The translations under genes were made by a program, and so were the position numbers. A stretch of 64,000 bases of DNA. Source: Gottfriedia solisilvae (GTDB lineage Bacteria > Bacillota > Bacilli > Bacillales > Bacillaceae_G). The stretch lies in contig NZ_NETJ01000002.1 in NCBI RefSeq assembly GCF_002128405.1, positions 744,001 through 808,000 of the forward strand. Reading direction: 5' to 3'. This document shows positions 38,851-47,441 of the stretch, piece by piece; position 1 is the stretch's first letter; every line of letters starts with the position of its first letter. Below the pieces are notes generated by a model. The model ran no database searches and had not been told where the DNA came from. It saw only the letters and a list, made by a program, of their open reading frames with translations.

Positions 38851-41631
38851 ATGAATAAGTTTGTTGTAGTTGACCTAGAAACGACAGGTAACAACAGTAG
38901 AGGTCAAGATCGAATTATTCAAATTGCAGCCTTTGTACTTGAGAACGGAGAAGTAATAGAGCAGTTTTCTAGTTTTATCAATCCGCTTATTGAAATTCCA
39001 ACCTTTATCAGTGAGTTAACAGGAATACATAAAGATATGGTGTCTCATGCACCACAATTTGAACAAATTGCAGAGGAATTATATCCAATTTTTGAGGATG
39101 CATACTTTGTAGCTCATAATGTTCATTTTGATTTAACATTTTTACAAAAAGAATTCGAACGGGTTGGACTCCCAAAAATCCATCCTCTATCAATTGATAC
39201 AGTTGAATTGACGAGAATTTTATATCCGACATTATCAAGCTATAAGCTGTCAGATTTAGCAAAAGTATTTCAAATTGAACATGAAAATCCACATCAAGCT
39301 GATAGCGATGCTGAAGTAACGGCAGAATTATTAACAATCTTACTTAATAAGCTTGAAAATTTACCATATGCTTCATTAAAAATACTTGAAAACTTAAGTA
39401 AAAGCTTTAAAAGTGATATTACATACTATATTTCAGATTTAATACAAAAAAAATCAGTGTCTACAATAAAAGAAGAAAATATTGAAGAATTTAGAAGAGT
39501 CGCGATTAAAAAAAGTAATTTCAGCTTACCTCAAGAAGAAGAGGACTTTGTTGAGTTTAAAGAATACTTGGAGCGCGACTTAAACCAGCGAATGGAAGTT
39601 GAAATGCCTACTTTTCATAAAAGAGAAGAGCAGATTTCCTATATGCAAGATGTTTTTGAAGCCTTTCAATCCAAAAAGATTCTTTTATCTGAGGCAAGCA
39701 CAGGTGTGGGTAAAACCTTTGGTTATTTAATCCCGTCAGCTTTTTTCTCAAAACAATTTGGTAAGCAGGTCATCATTAGTACGAGTACAATTTCATTGCA
39801 AAAACAAATTACCAAAAAACATTTGCCAACAGTTGAAACATTATTGCCTTTTCAATTAAAAGTGGCTTCGATCCAAAGCAAAAAAAATTATCTTTGTTTG
39901 CAAAAATTTGAATATGTGATCGATGAATTTGATGATAATTACGATAGTATTTTATCGAAAGCAATGATTTGTGTTTGGCTAACTGAAACAGAAAGTGGAG
40001 AACTAGACGAGCTTTCCTTGCCATCTGGTGGAATTCATTTATGGGAACGAGTATGCTGCAATGATGAAAGTGAAAATAAGAGGTCAAATCCTTGGTTTCA
40101 TAAATGTTTTTATCAAAGAGCAAAAAATCAATTGATGCTTGCTGATTTAATTATTACAAATCATGCTTATTTATTATCAACTTTAAAAAATAAAGAGCAT
40201 TTATTAAACTCGGTTAAAACCATTGTAATTGATGAGGCGCATTCGCTAGAAGAAACATCATCGAAAACTTTTGGGACCACATTTTCATGCTTAAAATATT
40301 ATCAATATTTAAGCAGATTAAGTACGACAGATGGAAACGAACTTGTTCATCGATTATATAAACTTGATGAGTTGAACGAAAATAGAGTGAAATGGTGGAA
40401 AAAAATAGATCATTTCATAAAAGAAATAAAATATGAATCAGATGAACTATTCAGGTTACTGAGAGATTTTATCTTATCTAAGCAAAATGAATTTGATAAA
40501 GAAAATATAAGACAATCAATTACGTTAAATGGTAATAATACATCTAGTCAAAACTGGAAAGTCATTATTGAGTGTGCCAATCGATTAGTCCATACGAATA
40601 ATTCTTTATTTAAAGAATGTGAGCAATACTTTAAATTGACTAGTGCTTTAAAAGCTAATTCATTTCAAAAAGCAATGATCAATGAATTTAAAATGATTAT
40701 TGATCAATTATATTTGATGAAAAATGGATTACAAGAAATCCTATTCGATCAAAACGAGCAGTTTATTAGATGGATGGATACGGAATCAAAAGGTTCATTC
40801 CATACGACAATTTTATATAGTGAAAAAGTAATCAATGCAGACTTAATTAACAAGTTTTTAATTACAGAACGGGATTCAATTATTTTTACATCTGCAACAA
40901 TGAGTTTAAAAAATTCTTTTAATTATATGAAGTCAACTCTAGGATTACCTGAAGAGAATGTGATAGAAAAAATCTATCCAGTTCCATTAGATTTTCAACA
41001 AGGTATGAAGGTATATATACCTACTGATTTAAAAGGGATTAAAGATATATCTTTAGAAGACTATGCTTTCCAAACCGCAAATGCAATCAGTAAAATAGCA
41101 AATAAAATAAAAGGTAGAACATTAGTTTTATTTACAGCTTTTGACTTGTTAAAACAAACCTATGATCATTTGGTGGATTCAACAATTTCAATTCAAGCTA
41201 CTGTTTTAGCACAAGGCTTCTCTCAAGGAGGGAAGCAAAGGTTAATTAAACAATTTCTACAATCAAAACAAACAATTTTATTAGGTACAAACACATTTTG
41301 GGAAGGAATTGACCTACCCAATGAAGAATTAGATTGTTTAATCATTGTACGCTTGCCTTTTACGAATCCTGAAAAACCTATGTTTATTGCGAAATCAAAT
41401 TTAATAAAGAAAGCTGGTGAAAATTCGTTTTCGAATTTAGCTCTACCACTCGCTGTATTTAAATTTAGACAAGGCTATGGACGTTTAATTCGTAATGAAA
41501 AAGATCAAGGGTCGTTATTTGTATTGGATAATCGTATTATCAATGCAAATTATGGAGAAGAATTTTTGAAGCTTATTCCTGGAAATAAAATCAAAATAAA
41601 TACAATTGATGAACTATTAAACGATTTTTAG
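38851..41631 (+). CDS. dinG: DinG-type protein: 3'-5' exonuclease fused to XPD-like helicase
   Basis: The protein has 926 residues. The N-terminal DnaQ-like exonuclease shows VVDLETTG (Asp8, Glu10), AHNVHFDL (about 88-95) and HQADSDA (His148, Asp151). The C-terminal superfamily 2 helicase shows Walker A ASTGVGKT (282-289), DEAH at 461-464 and a C-terminal QGYGRLIR. Cysteines at 349, 374, 402, 403 and 419 do not form an obvious XPD Fe-S spacing. B. subtilis DinG has the same fusion and near-identical length. Confidence 0.95.
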   Translation: MNKFVVVDLETTGNNSRGQDRIIQIAAFVLENGEVIEQFSSFINPLIEIPTFISELTGIHKDMVSHAPQFEQIAEELYPIFEDAYFVAHNVHFDLTFLQKEFERVGLPKIHPLSIDTVELTRILYPTLSSYKLSDLAKVFQIEHENPHQADSDAEVTAELLTILLNKLENLPYASLKILENLSKSFKSDITYYISDLIQKKSVSTIKEENIEEFRRVAIKKSNFSLPQEEEDFVEFKEYLERDLNQRMEVEMPTFHKREEQISYMQDVFEAFQSKKILLSEASTGVGKTFGYLIPSAFFSKQFGKQVIISTSTISLQKQITKKHLPTVETLLPFQLKVASIQSKKNYLCLQKFEYVIDEFDDNYDSILSKAMICVWLTETESGELDELSLPSGGIHLWERVCCNDESENKRSNPWFHKCFYQRAKNQLMLADLIITNHAYLLSTLKNKEHLLNSVKTIVIDEAHSLEETSSKTFGTTFSCLKYYQYLSRLSTTDGNELVHRLYKLDELNENRVKWWKKIDHFIKEIKYESDELFRLLRDFILSKQNEFDKENIRQSITLNGNNTSSQNWKVIIECANRLVHTNNSLFKECEQYFKLTSALKANSFQKAMINEFKMIIDQLYLMKNGLQEILFDQNEQFIRWMDTESKGSFHTTILYSEKVINADLINKFLITERDSIIFTSATMSLKNSFNYMKSTLGLPEENVIEKIYPVPLDFQQGMKVYIPTDLKGIKDISLEDYAFQTANAISKIANKIKGRTLVLFTAFDLLKQTYDHLVDSTISIQATVLAQGFSQGGKQRLIKQFLQSKQTILLGTNTFWEGIDLPNEELDCLIIVRLPFTNPEKPMFIAKSNLIKKAGENSFSNLALPLAVFKFRQGYGRLIRNEKDQGSLFVLDNRIINANYGEEFLKLIPGNKIKINTIDELLNDF

Positions 41632-41681
41632 ACATTTTTAAACAATTAGCATGAGAATATAGGGGAATCAGTTATTTCGTG

Positions 41682-41690
41682 TGGTATAAT
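41682..41690 (+). promoter_or_regulatory. Extended -10 promoter upstream of ypmA
   Basis: TGGTATAAT fits the extended -10 consensus and lies 47 nt before the ypmA start, in the gap after dinG. Confidence 0.55.
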
Positions 41691-41736
41691 GACAATATTG
41701 TGATGTATATCCATATACATTTTTAGGAGGAGCAAC

Positions 41737-41907
41737 ATGAATACAAAGATTGAAGTGTTATCAACAACAAAGATTGAATATACAAAGGAACTTTATAAAA
41801 TTGTTGATAGTTTAAATCGAACATTAAAAGAACAGGATTTAATGTTTGGTCTTGCACTTGATAAAGAAAATCCAGCAAACGCAGTGTTTACAATTTATCG
41901 AACTTAA
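41737..41907 (+). CDS. ypmA: YpmA family small protein
   Basis: This 56-residue protein begins MNTKIEVLSTTKIEY and ends AVFTIYRT, with LYKIVDSLNRTLKEQDLMFG, matching the conserved YpmA family closely. AGGAGGAG precedes ATG 41737. It lies between dinG and ypmB exactly as in B. subtilis. Function is unknown. Confidence 0.92.
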   Translation: MNTKIEVLSTTKIEYTKELYKIVDSLNRTLKEQDLMFGLALDKENPANAVFTIYRT

Positions 41908-41918
41908 ATGAGGTATAT

Positions 41919-42383
41919 ATGAAAAAATGGTTTATCATCCTTGGATTAGGCATTGTATTTCTAGCTTTATTTTTTATATCAACTTACCAGTCTTCTTTAT
42001 CACCTTTAAATGATGATAAAAAGAAAGCAGAAGAGCTTGCAGTTAAACAAGGCTATATAAAAACTGTTGCTAGTACTGATTACTATCATGGTAAAGAACA
42101 AGCTATTGTTTTAACGGGTAAAGATGATGCAAATAATGAAATAATTGCTTGGGTACAGGATGGAAATATTATCGCTAGGAAAAAAAGTGAAGGTTTAACA
42201 AAGCAAGAAATTATAGAAAAAGTAACAAATGAAAGAGAGCCAAAAGAAATACATAAAGTTAAGTTAGGAATAGAGAACAAAATTCCATTATGGGAAGTAG
42301 TATATATAGATAAACAAGGGCGTTTTAATTTTTATTATGCTGCTTTTGAAAATGGTGAGCTTTTAAAACGTTATAGTATCTAG
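41919..42383 (+). CDS. ypmB: Membrane-anchored YpmB protein (DUF5590/PepSY-like)
   Basis: This 154-residue protein has one N-terminal transmembrane helix (WFIILGLGIVFLALFFIS) and an extracytoplasmic domain with a PepSY-like end (GRFNFYYAAFENGELLKRY). It is 11 nt downstream of ypmA and 12 nt upstream of aspB, so ypmA-ypmB-aspB probably form one operon. Function is unknown. Confidence 0.88.
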   Translation: MKKWFIILGLGIVFLALFFISTYQSSLSPLNDDKKKAEELAVKQGYIKTVASTDYYHGKEQAIVLTGKDDANNEIIAWVQDGNIIARKKSEGLTKQEIIEKVTNEREPKEIHKVKLGIENKIPLWEVVYIDKQGRFNFYYAAFENGELLKRYSI

Positions 42384-42395
42384 GGGGAAGAAATG

Positions 42396-43583
42396 ATGAA
42401 ACTAGCAAAAAGAGTAAGCGCGTTAACACCATCGACAACACTAGCTATTACAGCAAAAGCAAAGGAAATGAAAGATAGAGGGATCGATGTAATTGGTTTA
42501 GGGGCAGGAGAACCTGACTTTAATACACCAACTGCAATTATTGAAGAAGCATACGCAGCAATGATGAGCGGCCAAACAAAGTATACGCCATCAAATGGTC
42601 TTCCTACACTTCGAAAAGCAATTTGTGATAAATTACAAAAGGATCAAGGAATAAGCTATTCGCCAGCTGAAGTTGTTGTAACGAATGGTGCAAAACATGC
42701 ACTGTATACATTGTTTCAAGCAATTTTAGACCCAGGCAATGAAGTAATTATCCCAACTCCTTATTGGGTAAGTTATCCTGAACAAGTCATTCTTGCTGAA
42801 GGTGTACCTGTATTTATTGAAGGTTATGAGCATCAACAATTTAAAGTAACGCCTGAACAAATCGAGGCAGCAATTACTGAAAATACGAAAGCAATTATCA
42901 TAAACTCACCAAGTAATCCTACTGGTATGATTTATACTGAACAAGAATTAAGAGAAATTGGTGAAGTTTGTTTAAAACATGATATTTTAATCGTTTCTGA
43001 TGAGATATATGAAAAATTAGTCTACGATGGTGCAAAACATGTATCAATAGCACAATTAAGCACTGAATTAAAAGAGCAAACAATTATTATTAATGGTGTA
43101 TCAAAATCTCACTCAATGACGGGATGGAGAATTGGATATGCAGTTGGTAATAAAGAAATTATTAACGCGATGACAAATCTTGCTAGTCATTCAACATCAA
43201 ATCCAACAACAATGGCACAAATTGCTACAATTAAAGCCTATGAAATGGGAGATGCTCCTGTTGAAGAAATGAGAGTAGCATTCGAGGATCGTTTAAATAA
43301 AACATATGAGAGACTTGTAACGATTCCAGGTTTCACATGCGTAAAACCAAATGGTGCATTTTATTTATTCCCAAATGTTACAGAAGCCGCTAAAATGGCA
43401 GGATTCAACAATGTTGATGAATTTGTGACAGAATTACTTGAAAAAGCAAGTGTAGCTGTTATCCCTGGATCTGGTTTTGGCTCACCTGAAAATATTCGCT
43501 TATCTTATGCAACATCACAAGAACAACTGGATAAAGCGCTAGAACGTATTGAGCAATTTATGAAAGCGAGTATCCCTAGCTAA
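42396..43583 (+). CDS. aspB: Aspartate aminotransferase (class I/II PLP enzyme)
   Basis: This 395-residue enzyme interconverts aspartate and oxaloacetate. GLGAGEPDFNTP, NSPSNPTGMIY and the PLP-lysine motif SKSHSMTGWRIGYAVG are present. Two adjacent ATGs (42393, 42396) share the ribosome site AGGGGG; I chose the second, which matches the family start MKLAKRVSALTPS. It sits upstream of asnS as in B. subtilis. Confidence 0.95.
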   Translation: MKLAKRVSALTPSTTLAITAKAKEMKDRGIDVIGLGAGEPDFNTPTAIIEEAYAAMMSGQTKYTPSNGLPTLRKAICDKLQKDQGISYSPAEVVVTNGAKHALYTLFQAILDPGNEVIIPTPYWVSYPEQVILAEGVPVFIEGYEHQQFKVTPEQIEAAITENTKAIIINSPSNPTGMIYTEQELREIGEVCLKHDILIVSDEIYEKLVYDGAKHVSIAQLSTELKEQTIIINGVSKSHSMTGWRIGYAVGNKEIINAMTNLASHSTSNPTTMAQIATIKAYEMGDAPVEEMRVAFEDRLNKTYERLVTIPGFTCVKPNGAFYLFPNVTEAAKMAGFNNVDEFVTELLEKASVAVIPGSGFGSPENIRLSYATSQEQLDKALERIEQFMKASIPS

Positions 43584-43678
43584 TTTTTGGTCTGTATTTT
43601 ACAAGCGCACGTTTTTTCGTTGCTTCTTATAAGGTGAGATACTGAAGAAAATTCAACTCCTCATCTGAGTTAAGACTT

Positions 43679-43711
43679 GATAAAAGCTAAGCAAATGCTT
43701 AGCTTTTATCA
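43679..43711 (+). terminator. Hairpin terminator after aspB
   Basis: A 14-bp perfect stem GATAAAAGCTAAGC / GCTTAGCTTTTATC with an AAAT loop. The T tract is short, but stem stability and position between two transcription units support termination. Confidence 0.65.
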
Positions 43712-43792
43712 TTTTAAGTGGAATCAAGAGTTAATTATTTCATTTTTTTATATCCACCCGAGAATCTTTCTGTCATATTTTATCAGATAACG

Positions 43793-43821
43793 TTGATATA
43801 GAGAGATTTGAAGGGTATAAT
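43793..43821 (+). promoter_or_regulatory. Sigma-A promoter of asnS
   Basis: TTGATA (43793-43798, 5 of 6 consensus positions) and TATAAT (43816-43821, 6 of 6) are separated by 17 nt. Confidence 0.75.
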
Positions 43822-43877
43822 GAATATGTTTATAGGAATATTTACATTATTTATACATATGTTTTGGAGGGTTATTT

Positions 43878-45170
43878 TTGAAAACGACAATATCACAAGT
43901 ACATAAATATGTTGATCAAACAGTTACAATCGGAGCTTGGTTAGCAAATAAACGCTCAAGCGGAAAAATCGCATTTTTACAACTACGAGACGGTTCAGGT
44001 TTCATTCAAGGGGTTGTAGTGAAAGAAGAAGTTGGAGAAGAAATTTTCCAAAAGGCAAAAGCATTAACACAAGAAACTTCACTTTATGTTACTGGAACAG
44101 TACGTAAAGATGAGCGTTCACCATTAGGATTTGAATTAAATGTAACGGATGTAGAAGTAATCCATGAATCAGTAGATTTTCCAATTACACCAAAAGAGCA
44201 TGGTACAGAATTTTTAATGGATAACCGTCATTTATGGTTACGTTCTCGTAGACAGCATGCTGTAATGAAAATTCGTAATGAAATTATTCGTGCTACTTAT
44301 GAGTTCTTCAATGAAAATGGATTTGTTAAGGTTGATCCACCAATCTTAACTGGAAGTGCTCCAGAAGGTACAACAGAATTGTTCCATACGAAATACTTCG
44401 ATGAAGATGCATATCTTTCTCAAAGTGGTCAGCTTTATATGGAAGCAGCTGCAATGGCACTTGGAAAAGTATTTTCATTTGGACCTACTTTCCGTGCAGA
44501 AAAATCTAAAACACGTCGCCATTTAATTGAGTTTTGGATGATTGAACCAGAAATGGCATTTATGGATCACGAAGATAACTTAGTCGTTCAAGAAAATTAT
44601 GTTTCGCATTTAGCGCAATCTGTTCTAAAAAATTGTCAATTAGAGTTAAAGACATTAGGTCGCGACGTTGCGAAATTAGAAAATATTAAAGCACCATTCC
44701 CAAGAATTTCTTATGATGATGCAATTAAGTTCTTAAACGAAAAAGGATTTGACGATATTACATGGGGTGATGATTTCGGTGCGCCACATGAAACTGCAAT
44801 TGCAGAAAGCTTTGATAAGCCGGTATTCATTACACATTATCCAGCGAAAATTAAATCATTCTATATGAAACCAGATCCAACAAATCCAGAAGTAGTACTT
44901 TGTGCGGATTTAATTGCTCCTGAAGGATATGGAGAAATTATTGGTGGTTCAGAACGTATTGATGATTATGAATTATTAGCTAAACGTTGTGAAGAGCATG
45001 GTCTAACTTCAGACGCTTACAAATGGTACATGGAACTTCGTCAATATGGATCAGTTCCTCACTCAGGATTTGGTCTAGGCTTAGAACGTACTGTAGCATG
45101 GTTATCAGGTGTGGAACACGTTCGTGAAGCTATTCCATTCCCACGTCTATTAAACCGTTTATACCCATAA
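43878..45170 (+). CDS. asnS: Asparaginyl-tRNA synthetase
   Basis: This 430-residue class IIb synthetase has the same length as in B. subtilis. An N-terminal OB-fold anticodon-binding domain ([20 protein letters not shown]) precedes the catalytic core with motif 2 ([21 protein letters not shown], in part) and motif 3 ([13 protein letters not shown]). It starts at TTG 43878, 6 nt after GGAGGG; no upstream ATG is in frame. Confidence 0.97.
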   Translation: MKTTISQVHKYVDQTVTIGAWLANKRSSGKIAFLQLRDGSGFIQGVVVKEEVGEEIFQKAKALTQETSLYVTGTVRKDERSPLGFELNVTDVEVIHESVDFPITPKEHGTEFLMDNRHLWLRSRRQHAVMKIRNEIIRATYEFFNENGFVKVDPPILTGSAPEGTTELFHTKYFDEDAYLSQSGQLYMEAAAMALGKVFSFGPTFRAEKSKTRRHLIEFWMIEPEMAFMDHEDNLVVQENYVSHLAQSVLKNCQLELKTLGRDVAKLENIKAPFPRISYDDAIKFLNEKGFDDITWGDDFGAPHETAIAESFDKPVFITHYPAKIKSFYMKPDPTNPEVVLCADLIAPEGYGEIIGGSERIDDYELLAKRCEEHGLTSDAYKWYMELRQYGSVPHSGFGLGLERTVAWLSGVEHVREAIPFPRLLNRLYP

Positions 45171-45220
45171 TAAATCGATTTTTAGATGGTTTTTTAAAGA
45201 GTTATTAGATAAACTAATGA

Positions 45221-45252
45221 AGAGGTATGGTTCTCATACCTCTTTTTCTTTT
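45221..45252 (+). terminator. Terminator of asnS
   Basis: AGAGGTATG / CATACCTCT stem with a 5-nt loop and a T run. Confidence 0.9.
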
Positions 45253-45298
45253 TCACTGAATTGGAGATTCATTACAGTTTATTTCTATTATGTAAACA

Positions 45299-45307
45299 TG
45301 CTATACT
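45299..45307 (+). promoter_or_regulatory. Extended -10 promoter of dnaD
   Basis: TGCTATACT (45299-45307) fits an extended -10. Transcription from it would begin near 45314, after ATG 45308, which supports the downstream GTG start for dnaD. Confidence 0.5.
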
Positions 45308-45325
45308 ATGCTAGAGGTGTTCGAA

Positions 45326-46048
45326 GTGAATAATAATAGCATTATAAATTGGATTGAATTTGGAAACTTAAGTATTCCAAATATTCTACTTAGTAAATAC
45401 GCTTCATTAAACATGAATGAAGAAGAGTTAGTCATGATTCTACAAATTTTTTCTTTTCAACAAAAAGGTCATACTTTTCCAACACCTTCTCAATTAGCAG
45501 AGATTATGTCATTAAACGATCAAAAATGTATGGAAGTCATACGTCAGTTATTAAAAAAGGGTTTAATAGAAATCGTTGAACAAAAAGATGAAAGAAATTT
45601 ACGTTCAGAAGCATATTCTTTATCACCTTTATGGATAAAATTGATTGAATCAACAGAAGAAAAACAGCCGAGTGTAGAACTAACAAATCCTATTCCGTCA
45701 ATTATTGAGCAAAATGAAGAATCTACTTATGCAGTATTTGAAAAAGAATTTGGTAGACTATTATCTCCATTTGAAATTGAAACATTAACTATGTGGATGG
45801 ATCAAGATGAGCATGACGAAAAATTAATTAAAGCTGCTTTAAAAGAAGCAGTAATCAGTGGTAAGTTAAACTTTCGCTATATTGATCGAATTCTTTTTGA
45901 ATGGAAAAAGAATGGAATTAAACAAGTTGAACAAGCCATTAGTTACAGTAAGCATTTTAGAAAAAAAGATCCACAATCTCAAAACAAAGAGCAAGCTGAA
46001 ACAAAATACACAGGAGCTATTCCTTTTTATAATTGGCTAGAAAAGTAA
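45326..46048 (+). CDS. dnaD: DNA replication initiation protein DnaD
   Basis: This 240-residue primosomal protein works with DnaB and DnaI to load the replicative helicase. The N-terminal winged helix (TFPTPSQLAEIMSLNDQKC) and the C-terminal DnaD domain (LSPFEIETLTMWMDQDEHD ... RYIDRILFEWKKNGI) are clear. I chose GTG 45326 because AGAGGTG (45313-45319) precedes it; ATG 45308 lies at the edge of a -10 box. Confidence 0.94.
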   Translation: MNNNSIINWIEFGNLSIPNILLSKYASLNMNEEELVMILQIFSFQQKGHTFPTPSQLAEIMSLNDQKCMEVIRQLLKKGLIEIVEQKDERNLRSEAYSLSPLWIKLIESTEEKQPSVELTNPIPSIIEQNEESTYAVFEKEFGRLLSPFEIETLTMWMDQDEHDEKLIKAALKEAVISGKLNFRYIDRILFEWKKNGIKQVEQAISYSKHFRKKDPQSQNKEQAETKYTGAIPFYNWLEK

Positions 46049-46049
46049 A

Positions 46050-46075
46050 GCGAGGACATGCTCCTCGCTTTTGTT
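46050..46075 (+). terminator. Terminator-like hairpin between dnaD and nth
   Basis: GCGAGGA / TCCTCGC stem with a 5-nt loop and TTTTG. It precedes the nth ribosome site; in B. subtilis the genes are cotranscribed, so this may only attenuate. Confidence 0.6.
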
Positions 46076-46091
46076 AGTAAGGAGTGTAGGA

Positions 46092-46748
46092 ATGTTAAAC
46101 AAACAACAAATTTCCGAGGTTTTAAATACAATGGGTGATATGTTCCCGGATGCACATTGTGAACTAAATCATAAAAATCCATTTGAACTAGTTATTGCGG
46201 TTGCTTTATCAGCCCAGTGTACAGATGTATTAGTAAATAAAGTAACAAAAACACTTTTTGAGAAATATAAAACACCTCAAGATTATTTAGATGTCACATT
46301 AGAAGAACTGCAAAATGACATTAGATCAATTGGACTTTTTCGTAATAAAGCAAAAAATATACAAAAGCTTAGTGACATGATTCTTACTGAATTTAATGGT
46401 GAAGTACCAAGAACAAGGGACGAGTTAGTCAAATTACCGGGGGTAGGTAGAAAGACAGCTAATGTAGTTATGTCTGTAGCGTTTAATATCCCAGCAATAG
46501 CAGTAGATACTCATGTTGAGCGTGTTTCTAAACGCTTGGGAATTTGTCGATGGAAGGACTCTGTACTAGAAGTTGAACAGACATTAATGAACAAAGTACC
46601 AAAAGAAGAGTGGGGAGTCACACATCATCGATTAATTTTCTTTGGTCGTTATCATTGCAAGGCGCAAAGACCCGGGTGTGAAACTTGTCCTCTTCTTGAT
46701 ATTTGTAGAGAAGGTAAAAAACGAATGAAAGCGAAGAAAGCAGTATGA
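46092..46748 (+). CDS. nth: Endonuclease III
   Basis: This 218-residue DNA glycosylase/AP lyase repairs oxidised pyrimidines. The helix-hairpin-helix LPGVGRKTANVV carries the catalytic Lys, and AVDTHVERV carries the Asp. The 4Fe-4S cluster loop is C-x6-C-x2-C-x5-C in CKAQRPGCETCPLLDIC. AAGGAG upstream sets ATG 46092 instead of 46071. It overlaps ypoC by 4 nt. Confidence 0.97.
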   Translation: MLNKQQISEVLNTMGDMFPDAHCELNHKNPFELVIAVALSAQCTDVLVNKVTKTLFEKYKTPQDYLDVTLEELQNDIRSIGLFRNKAKNIQKLSDMILTEFNGEVPRTRDELVKLPGVGRKTANVVMSVAFNIPAIAVDTHVERVSKRLGICRWKDSVLEVEQTLMNKVPKEEWGVTHHRLIFFGRYHCKAQRPGCETCPLLDICREGKKRMKAKKAV

Positions 46749-47242
46749 GTAGAATTCATGAAAATTTTCTAAATCCACCATTTTATATGGACAGTAATGA
46801 TGAGATAGAGCAAGATTCGATCATGATAAAAAATAAACCTTTTTCCTACGAAAGTTCTCATCTTTTAGAAGAAAGCTCCATAAGCTCCCAAGAAGTGCGT
46901 GATAAAATCATTCAAGAAATGTTTTTGCAATGGAAAGAGGAATCTGAGCTACTGACAGGCTATTTTAGGTTACGAAATCGCAAATCAGCATTAGAACCGA
47001 TGACAAGAGGTTTAGCCAATTTTATCTCGATTACTACTTGGTTAAACGGTAAAATCTTAACGAATATAAATGATTTGTTAAATGAATTAGACTTATTAAC
47101 AATTAAACCGATTAACTTGAACGAAAGAATAAGTTTCGTTATTAAGCAACCAGATCACTACCACTCATTTATTCAATTATCTGGACTATATACTGAATTA
47201 GAAAAATTGTATTATAAACAAAAAATAACCTCCTCAAAATGA
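46745..47242 (+). CDS. ypoC: YpoC family protein
   Basis: This 165-residue soluble protein is translationally coupled to nth by an ATGA overlap. It has a helical C-terminal region with KPINLNERISFVIKQPDHYHS. The dnaD-nth-ypoC order is conserved in Bacillus. Function is unknown. Confidence 0.85.
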   Translation: MSRIHENFLNPPFYMDSNDEIEQDSIMIKNKPFSYESSHLLEESSISSQEVRDKIIQEMFLQWKEESELLTGYFRLRNRKSALEPMTRGLANFISITTWLNGKILTNINDLLNELDLLTIKPINLNERISFVIKQPDHYHSFIQLSGLYTELEKLYYKQKITSSK

Positions 47243-47252
47243 GGAGGTTTTT
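47227..47252 (+). terminator. Terminator of dnaD-nth-ypoC
   Basis: AACCTCCTC / GAGGAGGTT perfect stem with an AAAAT loop and a T run. The 5' arm overlaps the last codons of ypoC. Confidence 0.9.
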
Positions 47253-47378
47253 CAGACTATTAGCCAAACGCTCGCTTTCTTCGTTGCTTCGCCTGCTTAC
47301 GGTGCTCAATACCGTCAAAGATAACTCCGCTCCTCATACGGCTTGCGCCTCGAAAGACAAGCGTTTTCAAACAGTCTG
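47253..47378. repeat. 126-nt intergenic hairpin repeat (element C)
   Basis: Nested inverted arms: CAGACT/AGTCTG outside, AAACGCT/AGCGTTT next, and ACGGT/ACCGT at the centre (about 47319-47334). The segment TTCGCCTGCTTACGGTGCTC followed by GCTTGCGCCTCG belongs to a repeat type that I recognise from Bacillaceae intergenic DNA. It sits between convergent ypoC and ponA. A degenerate relative may lie near 43603-43640. Confidence 0.6.
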
Positions 47379-47407
47379 AATCTCTTAACTTTTGTACTTT
47401 GTTAACA

Positions 47408-47441
47408 TAAAAAAAACTCCTCAAAATGAGGAGGTTTTTTT
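47408..47441. terminator. Bidirectional terminator at the 3' end of ponA
   Basis: CTCCTCAAAATGAGGAG is the same stem-loop core as the ypoC terminator, here flanked by A and T runs on both sides. For the minus-strand ponA it gives a hairpin followed by eight T residues. Confidence 0.88.
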
